Source: JAWVYT01 sp046483065 (GTDB taxonomy: Bacteria; Gemmatimonadota; Gemmatimonadetes; Longimicrobiales; RSA9). Taken from it: a stretch of 64,000 bases of DNA. The DNA lies in NCBI GenBank assembly GCA_046483065.1, contig JAWODW010000053.1, positions 89,444 through 153,443 on the forward strand. Reading direction: 5' to 3'. Both the position numbers and the translations under genes were made by a program. This document shows positions 59,991-64,000 of this stretch, in pieces (within the stretch, counting starts at the first letter, position 1; the number at the start of each line of letters is the position of its first letter). The notes under the pieces were generated by a model. The model saw only the letters and a program-made list of their open reading frames with translations, did no database searches and was not told the DNA's origin.

Positions 59991-61151
59991 ATGGACATCT
60001 CCATCGTACTCCGCGACGCCGCGACGAAGGTCGAAGTCCGGTCCCCCTACGACCGGACCGTCGTCGACCACATCCGCGCCATCCCCGGCCGCCGCTGGGA
60101 CCCCACGCGACGCGTCTGGACCGTCCCCCGGACCGAGGACGCCATCGACGCCGTCCTCCGGGCCCCCGGCGCCTCGTTCCACGTCGACCCCGACCTCATG
60201 CACCTGGTCCGGACCCCGTTCCAGCCGGCGAGGACGGACCCGCACGTCCCGACCGGCCCGGTCCGCACCGGCGAGGCCGCGGACACCGCCGCGGTCGACG
60301 GAAACCTCGCCGATACTCACCGCGCCGCCGACATCCTCCTCCAGGTGTCCGAAGAGCTCCGGCTCCAGGGGTACAGCCCGCGCACGCGGAAGAACTACGT
60401 CGGGCACGTTCGTCGGTTCCTGAGGGCCCATCCCGAGGCGCTGGACGGCCTGACCACCGAACAGGTCCGGACACACCTCCTCCAGCTGAAAGCCGACGAC
60501 GTCTCCGTCTCCTACCTGCACCAGGCGATCAGCGCGCTCCGCTTCACCGCACGTGTCCTCGACCAGCCCATCGTTACCGAGCGCGTCCCACGTCCGAAAC
60601 GGGAGCGCCAACTGCCCAAGGTCCTGTCGCGCGCCGATGCCCGGAAGGTGGTCCTCGCCCCCGCCAACCCCATGCACCGGCTCGCACTGATCCTGACCTA
60701 CTCCGGCGGGCTCCGTGTCGGCGAGGTCGTGCGCCTCAGGGCCGGCGACATCGACACCGACCGCGAGACCATCCGAGTCCGCGGGGGCAAGGGCCGCAAG
60801 GACCGCTACACCCTCCTCTCCGATACGGCCGCCGAGGCCCTCGCCCCCGTCCTCGAACGCAGAAAGGCCCACGACTGGATCTTCCCCGGCGCCCGACCCG
60901 GACGCCACCTGACCACGCGCACGGTACAGCGCGTTTTCAAGCGCGCCATGCAGACGGCCGGTGTCGAACGCGACGCCTCCGTCCACACCCTCCGCCACAG
61001 CTTCGCGACCCATCTGCTTGAAAGTGGCGTCAGCGTACGGCATATTCAGGAGTTGCTCGGGCACAACAGCCCGAAGACCACAGAGATCTACACACACGTC
61101 AGCCAGGGCGACCTGCGTCGCATTGTGAACCCTCTGGACGCCACGCCCTGA
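59991..61151 (+). CDS. Tyrosine recombinase with N-terminal HARP-like domain
   Basis: A 386-residue site-specific recombinase. Residues 1-60 (MDISIVLRDAATKVEV to IPGRRWDPTRRVWTVP) resemble the HARP DNA-binding domain of SMARCAL1. A SAM-like core-binding domain follows (SEELRLQGYSPRTRKNYVGH), then the catalytic domain with Arg242 in GGLRVGEV, the Lys of GGKGRKDR, His332 and Arg335 in HTLRHSFATH, LLGHNSPKTTEIYTH and nucleophile Tyr367. The Lys-to-His distance is about 68 residues, as in XerC/D; canonical integron integrases have about 40 more. It ends NPLDATP, like IntI (SPLDALP). Same orientation as the cassettes downstream. Its attachment sites are inferred. Confidence 0.9.
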   Translation: MDISIVLRDAATKVEVRSPYDRTVVDHIRAIPGRRWDPTRRVWTVPRTEDAIDAVLRAPGASFHVDPDLMHLVRTPFQPARTDPHVPTGPVRTGEAADTAAVDGNLADTHRAADILLQVSEELRLQGYSPRTRKNYVGHVRRFLRAHPEALDGLTTEQVRTHLLQLKADDVSVSYLHQAISALRFTARVLDQPIVTERVPRPKRERQLPKVLSRADARKVVLAPANPMHRLALILTYSGGLRVGEVVRLRAGDIDTDRETIRVRGGKGRKDRYTLLSDTAAEALAPVLERRKAHDWIFPGARPGRHLTTRTVQRVFKRAMQTAGVERDASVHTLRHSFATHLLESGVSVRHIQELLGHNSPKTTEIYTHVSQGDLRRIVNPLDATP

Positions 61152-61277
61152 AGCCCCCGGCTGTCGCGTCCATAAGAGATATGCGTCTTCCCGACACAAG
61201 ACGGGAGGCCAAGTGCATCATTCATCCTTACCGACACGGATGTCGGGAACGCAGTAGTTACACGGCATTAGCTGCTC
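61152..61277. other. Candidate attI-like recombination site
   Basis: Between the recombinase and cassette 1. Contains an 11-base direct repeat CTTMCCGACAC (61187-61197, 61227-61237), the second copy forming the hairpin CCGACA-CGGA-TGTCGG (61231-61246), and then GTTACACGGCATTAG (from 61257), which is the first cassette junction G|TTACAC. attI sites carry integrase-bound direct repeats next to a GTTRRRY-like site, so the layout fits, although GTTACAC departs from the consensus. Confidence 0.5.
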
Positions 61278-62762
61278 GATTTTGGTCGGGGTCCAAACGC
61301 GTCTTGGAGGACTGAGGAGGACCAGTCACGGTGTTGACACGTCGAACGCCGAACGGAGCGTTGGCTCCTAGACGTGCTGCCTGCCTTATGATGGCAGCGC
61401 TTCCTGCCCTCGCTTCTTGCACGGGTGAGGTCGCAAGGTCGGCTGGTGCTAGTACGACCGATAGTGCGGGTGTCGAGATTGTCGAAAGCCATGGTGACCT
61501 CTGGTCAACCGAACCCGGCTGGCATGTCGTTCCTGAACCGATCGTCCGCGTAGGAGCTCTTGAAGGTGAGGACCCCTTCCTGTTTGACGGGATCCGTGGT
61601 GTAGCGGCACTCCAAGATGGTCGGATCGTGGTAGCGAACGGTGGAGACAATTCGCTCAGGTGGTTTGACAGGAGAGGCCACTTCCTGTTCGAACGTGGTG
61701 GGTCAGGCGGGGGTCCCGGAGAATTCTCGCGCCTCACCGCGATCACTCGGATTGAGGGTGACAGCGTCGTGGCCGTCGACTGGTCGAGTCGGAGGTTGAC
61801 GTTCTTCGGTCCAGGCGGGGGCCTGGGCCCGTCGAGGACGTTGGATGGCCTAAGCGGTCCGCCCGGTCAGGTTCACCGGCTACCTGACGGGAGTTGGGTG
61901 GTGGGCATCTCCGGGTTCAGCGCTGCGCAGATCGGTCCCAACCCACAACCGGGTTATTACCGCACGAACTCGCCGGTCCTCGGGATCTCTGCTGGCGGGT
62001 CGCGAGTGGACACTGTCGGGGTGTTTCCTTCTACAGAGGTAGAGGTACGAACCCGGGGCGAGGGAATGTCATTCGGACCCGCCAGGTTCGGCCGCAACCT
62101 GAGCTACGGCGTGTTAGGAAATGACGTGTTGGTCGGCACCGCCGATCGCCTCGAGGTTGACATCTACACACCACAGGGCAGGCTCGCCCGGAGGATTAGA
62201 GCGCCAGACGTGAGCAACGATCTCACCCCTGAGATGGAATCAACATATCGGGACCGGTTGCGCGAGACCTTCGCGGGACTTCCCCCAGAGCAGAGGATCG
62301 TAGCGCAACGGAGCGCAGCCTCCATTGATTTTCCGTCGAAGCTTCCAGCGTATTCGGCTGTCTACGTTGATGCCTGCGCCAATATCTGGGTAGCTGAGTA
62401 TCCGCTTGTTCCCGGGCCGGCGCAGCGCTTCTTGGTTTTCGGCCGGCATGGTGGGTTCATTAGCGTGGTTGAGGTCCCACGGGGCTTCCGTTTGTTGACG
62501 ATCACCGATGGTGAGGTCTGGGGTTATGCCACCAACGACCTGGGAGTGGAACGGGTCGTGGGGTACCGGTTGATGAAGTAGTGGCACCTCTCCGAGCGGG
62601 CGGGAGCAGCTAACGCCGTGTAACAACCGGCTGCTGCCTCCGCTCGCTGACGCTCGCTCCGGTGTATCCGGCGTTGTTGGGTAGACGCTGGTCAGAGATT
62701 CGTTGTTTCGAAAGCTGTTGAGGTGGTGAGGTGATGGAAGCCGGATCAGCAGCCTTTGTCCG
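61258..62762 (+). mobile_element. Integron-like gene cassette 1
   Basis: A 1,505-base cassette from TTACACGG (61258) to the G of GTTAACC (62762). The junction sequence beginning at 61257 matches, as an inverted complement, the 21 bases at 62604-62624 just inside the cassette's far end (20 of 21). This pairing is what the circular form would use as its outer attC arms. It carries one gene, the propeller lipoprotein, and one attC-like site. The sequence is visibly less GC-rich than the chromosome to its left. Confidence 0.72.
61331..62581 (+). CDS. 6-bladed beta-propeller (NHL-like) lipoprotein
   Basis: A 416-residue exported protein carried by cassette 1. Lipoprotein signal (MMAALPALASC). The mature part contains propeller-type repeats such as GIRGVAALQDGRIVVANGGDNSLRWFDRRG, RLTFFGPGG, VHRLPDGSWVVGIS and ANIWVAEYPL, consistent with a 6-bladed propeller lipoprotein. 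No catalytic residues are suggested. GTG 61331 follows GAGGAGG at slightly long spacing; in-frame ATGs at 61388 and 61391 would shorten the signal. It is larger than most cassette genes. Confidence 0.8.
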   Translation: MLTRRTPNGALAPRRAACLMMAALPALASCTGEVARSAGASTTDSAGVEIVESHGDLWSTEPGWHVVPEPIVRVGALEGEDPFLFDGIRGVAALQDGRIVVANGGDNSLRWFDRRGHFLFERGGSGGGPGEFSRLTAITRIEGDSVVAVDWSSRRLTFFGPGGGLGPSRTLDGLSGPPGQVHRLPDGSWVVGISGFSAAQIGPNPQPGYYRTNSPVLGISAGGSRVDTVGVFPSTEVEVRTRGEGMSFGPARFGRNLSYGVLGNDVLVGTADRLEVDIYTPQGRLARRIRAPDVSNDLTPEMESTYRDRLRETFAGLPPEQRIVAQRSAASIDFPSKLPAYSAVYVDACANIWVAEYPLVPGPAQRFLVFGRHGGFISVVEVPRGFRLLTITDGEVWGYATNDLGVERVVGYRLMK

Positions 62763-62768
62763 TTAACC
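62618..62768 (+). mobile_element. attC-like site 1 (151 bp)
   Basis: Starts GTGTAAC (R''-like) and ends GTTAACC (R'-like). The internal arms CCGGCTGCTGCC (62627 on) and CAGCAGCC (near 62747) are complementary, as expected of L'' and L'. Its 46-base block 62627-62672 matches the one in site 2 at 40 of 46 positions, with CGCTCGCT motifs. The expected cut is G|TTAACC at 62762/62763. Single-strand folding into a long imperfect hairpin is expected from the arms. Confidence 0.75.
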
Positions 62769-62835
62769 GGCATGTTCCACAGAGGGCTTCTGTTGCACAT
62801 TACGGACAGAGGCGTTCATCGACGAAGGGAGCCGA

Positions 62836-63060
62836 ATGGGAAAGGTACCGATTGAGGACCTGCTCAAGCTGTCGGTTTCAGAGCGGATCCAGTTGGTCGA
62901 GGACCTGTGGGACAGTATCGCGGCCGAGCAGGAGAACGTCCCTGTGACGGACGCGCAGAAGGAAGAGCTCGAGCGCCGTCTGGAGGAGCACGAAGCCGAT
63001 CCTGATTCCGCGGTACCTTGGTCGGAGGTTCGCGAACGCCTTTTCAAGAAGTACGGGTGA
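62836..63060 (+). CDS. Addiction-module antitoxin (Unstab_antitox family)
   Basis: A 74-residue acidic helical protein with the family pattern LLKLSVSERIQLVEDLWDSI and later EELERRLEEHEADPDSAVPW, ending RERLFKKYG. Members neutralise a RelE/ParE-type toxin by wrapping round it and are labile. ATG follows GGGAG. Its TGA overlaps the GTG of the toxin gene by four bases (GTGA), the usual antitoxin-first order that favours excess antitoxin. Confidence 0.92.
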   Translation: MGKVPIEDLLKLSVSERIQLVEDLWDSIAAEQENVPVTDAQKEELERRLEEHEADPDSAVPWSEVRERLFKKYG

Positions 63061-63353
63061 GTCGCCGCTTCGTCGTCCGTCCGGAAGCAGAGGCGGAACT
63101 CGATGAGGCTGCCGCCTGGTATTCGGAACGCTCCTACGGGTTGGGCGCTGAATTCGTTCGTGTAGTGGATGCAGCGTTCTCCGCGATTGCACGATCGCCT
63201 TTTCGGTTTCTGGAAGTCCATCCTCCCGTTCGGCGAGCAGTCCTGCGCCGATTCCCCTACGCGATCATGTTCCGAGTGACGGAAGAAGAGATTGTTGTCT
63301 TGTCGGTTTTCCATTCGCGCCGGGACCCGAAGAGGTGGAAGAGCCGGAGTTGA
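63057..63353 (+). CDS. RelE/ParE-family toxin
   Basis: A 98-residue basic toxin partner. Pattern FVVRPEAEAELDEAAAWY, GAEFVRVVDAAFSAIARSPF, RRAVLRRFPYAIMFRVTEEE and FHSRRDPKRWKSR is the ParE/RelE fold. ParE members block DNA gyrase and RelE members cleave ribosomal mRNA; which applies cannot be judged here. GTG 63057 overlaps the antitoxin stop. Both genes lie wholly within cassette 2. Confidence 0.92.
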   Translation: MSRRFVVRPEAEAELDEAAAWYSERSYGLGAEFVRVVDAAFSAIARSPFRFLEVHPPVRRAVLRRFPYAIMFRVTEEEIVVLSVFHSRRDPKRWKSRS

Positions 63354-63380
63354 GGCCGCCATGGGTGTGCAGAACACGCC

Positions 63381-63532
63381 GGTTAACATCCGGCTCCTGC
63401 CTCCGCTCGCTGCCGCTCGCTACGGAGTACCTGGCCGAAGGCCGACCAGGTGAATTGAGAGGAGAGGGATGTGCGGACGATCTCGAGCTCTGAAGGCTTC
63501 GGAGGCCAGGTCGCCAGCTTTTCCCGTTAACC
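63381..63532 (+). mobile_element. attC-like site 2 (152 bp)
   Basis: Starts GGTTAAC and ends GTTAACC, exact complements; with flanks, GCCGGTTAAC (63378-63387) and GTTAACCGGC (63526-63535) pair over 10 bases. The 46-base block 63390-63435 matches site 1 at 40 of 46. A secondary hairpin uses ACCTGG and CCAGGT (about 63429-63451). Expected cut G|TTAACC at 63526/63527. The right end GTTAACCGGCATG is the same as in site 1. Confidence 0.78.
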
Positions 63533-63590
63533 GGCATGCGCATCAGAATCCCGGCAACGAAGAGGTTCAAGGGGGAAACAACCAAGCCGA

Positions 63591-63852
63591 ATGCCTAAGA
63601 TCTCTGAGTTCTTTGGAATCTCGATCTATCTGTACTTCCAGGATCATCCGCCGCCCCATTTTCCATGCGCGCTACGGTGGTTCAGAGGCCTTGGTTTCGA
63701 TCGAAGAGCTGGCAGTCCTCGAAGGGAGCTTGCCGCCAAGAGCCTTGGGTCTCGTAATGGAATGGGCGAGTTTACATCAGGCTGAATTGCGTGACGCGTG
63801 GAATCGGGTCCGGAATCACGAGGCGCCGGGCAAGATCGATCCACTGAGCTGA
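63591..63852 (+). pseudogene. DUF4160-family gene with a frameshift
   Basis: The first frame reads MPKISEFFGISIYLYFQDHP and PPHF, the usual start of DUF4160. The sequence then continues in another frame with HARYGGSEALVSIEELAVLE, GSLPPRALGLVMEWASLHQA and ends GKIDPLS, the rest of the family. The change is explained by one extra T in the run at 63659-63662 (TTTT for TTT). It may be a true disruption or a sequencing error. DUF4160 is typically paired with DUF2442 in small, often mobile, two-gene modules. Without the extra base the protein would be about 86 residues. Confidence 0.85.
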
Positions 63853-63860
63853 GGAGAGCC

Positions 63861-64000
63861 GTGCTATACAGAATCGAAGAAGCCGAGGCTCGGCCCGATT
63901 ACCGGCTGTGGGTGCGTTTCGCCGACGGCCTGGAAGGCGAGGTCGATCTCTCATCGCTGGTCGGCAAAGGGGTGTTTGCAGCCTGGGAAGACCGGAGTGT
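63861..64000 (+). CDS. DUF2442-family protein, partial
   Basis: GTG 63861 follows GAGGAG. The visible part reads VLYRIEEAEARPDYRLWVRF and ADGLEGEVDLSSLVGKGVFA, the DUF2442 pattern, and is cut by the window end. It follows the DUF4160 gene by 8 bases. Members are small and usually accompany DUF4160, with a suspected toxin-antitoxin-like role that is not proven. Confidence 0.88.
   Translation, partial: MLYRIEEAEARPDYRLWVRFADGLEGEVDLSSLVGKGVFAAWEDRS

Larger units (their letters stand above)
62763..63526 (+). mobile_element. Integron-like gene cassette 2 (toxin-antitoxin)
   Basis: A 764-base cassette from TTAACCGGC (62763) to G (63526). Its left end GTTAACCGGCATGTTC (62762-62777) is complementary to 63372-63387 near its right end at 15 of 16 positions; the one mismatch is at position 11, the same place as in cassette 1. 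It carries an antitoxin and a toxin gene and one attC-like site. Toxin-antitoxin cassettes are common in large chromosomal integrons, where they discourage loss of the array. Confidence 0.72.
63527..64000 (+). mobile_element. Integron-like gene cassette 3, partial
   Basis: Begins TTAACCGGCATGCGC directly after attC-like site 2 and runs off the window. It carries the frameshifted DUF4160 gene and the start of a DUF2442 gene. Its own attC should lie beyond base 64000, preceded by the complement of GTTAACCGGC. Confidence 0.6.

Noticed and set aside
59991..61151. Canonical integron integrase IntI or prophage integrase
   Set aside because: The insert that defines IntI between the Lys and His-x-x-Arg boxes is missing, and there are no phage genes or tRNA attachment site nearby. 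I keep it as a non-canonical recombinase.
59991..61151. Ordinary XerC/XerD of chromosome dimer resolution
   Set aside because: It has an extra N-terminal HARP-like domain and lies directly before cassette-type repeats, which XerC/D genes do not usually show.

Overview
The window is a GC-rich, gene-dense chromosomal segment of a Gram-negative bacterium. I infer the phylum Gemmatimonadota from the combination of features: many secreted lipoproteins, a BNR/sortilin-like propeller protein, DUF885, S9 and S41 peptidases, a 6-bladed propeller lipoprotein, a fused glutamate formimidoyltransferase-cyclodeaminase, ThyX, and an aa3-type oxidase whose subunit II carries a cytochrome c domain. No rRNA or tRNA gene was recognised, so the phylum is an inference and not a demonstration.

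Layout. 1-17.7 kb: the 5' part of lon (leftward), a run of small and exported proteins, a phosphofructokinase with pyrophosphate-type residues, urocanate hydratase, an Asn-triad ClpP paralogue, FTCD, a subtilase with PKD domains, a site-2 protease, a Nudix hydrolase and a ChlI/MoxR-like ATPase. 17.8-31 kb: two distant paralogues of an uncharacterised double zinc-ribbon protein (17.8 and 28.5 kb), uridine kinase, the BNR protein, Hsp20, an ICMT-like methyltransferase, DUF885, ThyX, an M23 lipoprotein and a thioredoxin-like protein. 31-36.3 kb: a leftward cytochrome c oxidase operon ctaC-ctaD-ctaE-ctaF with a good promoter, facing an internally duplicated membrane protein. 36.4-43 kb: P1 peptidase, a bactofilin-like/beta-barrel fusion, patatin, MscS and UPF0316. 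43.3-49.7 kb: one leftward cluster with a membrane-anchored methyltransferase, all three serine biosynthesis steps (serB, serC, serA) and nadC-nadA. 50-59.9 kb: DUF4173, uppS, a winged-helix regulator with a membrane partner, a decayed cytochrome c gene, an S9 peptidase, a methyltransferase with acidic tandem repeats, FKBP and DUF6713.

The most notable region is 59,991-64,000 (right edge). A tyrosine recombinase with an N-terminal HARP-like DNA-binding domain is followed, in the same orientation, by gene cassettes separated by two attC-like sites of 151 and 152 bp. The first 46 bp or so of the two sites match at 40 of 46 positions, and both end in GTTAACCGGCATG. Each complete cassette begins with a sequence that is the inverted complement of the arm at its own far end (20/21 and 15/16 matches), which is the composite-site signature of integron cassettes. 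Cassette 1 carries a propeller lipoprotein, cassette 2 an Unstab_antitox/ParE toxin-antitoxin pair, and cassette 3 a frameshifted DUF4160 gene plus DUF2442, running off the window. The recombinase lacks the roughly 40-residue insert of canonical IntI, so this looks like a non-canonical integron-like system.

Several intergenic regions hold imperfect palindromes or tandem repeats (18.8, 19.8, 37.7, 43.0, 49.8, 50.0 and 58.5 kb), some probably non-autonomous mobile elements. Positions, motifs and overlaps are read from the sequence. Functions come from family knowledge; roles of repeats and promoters are inference.
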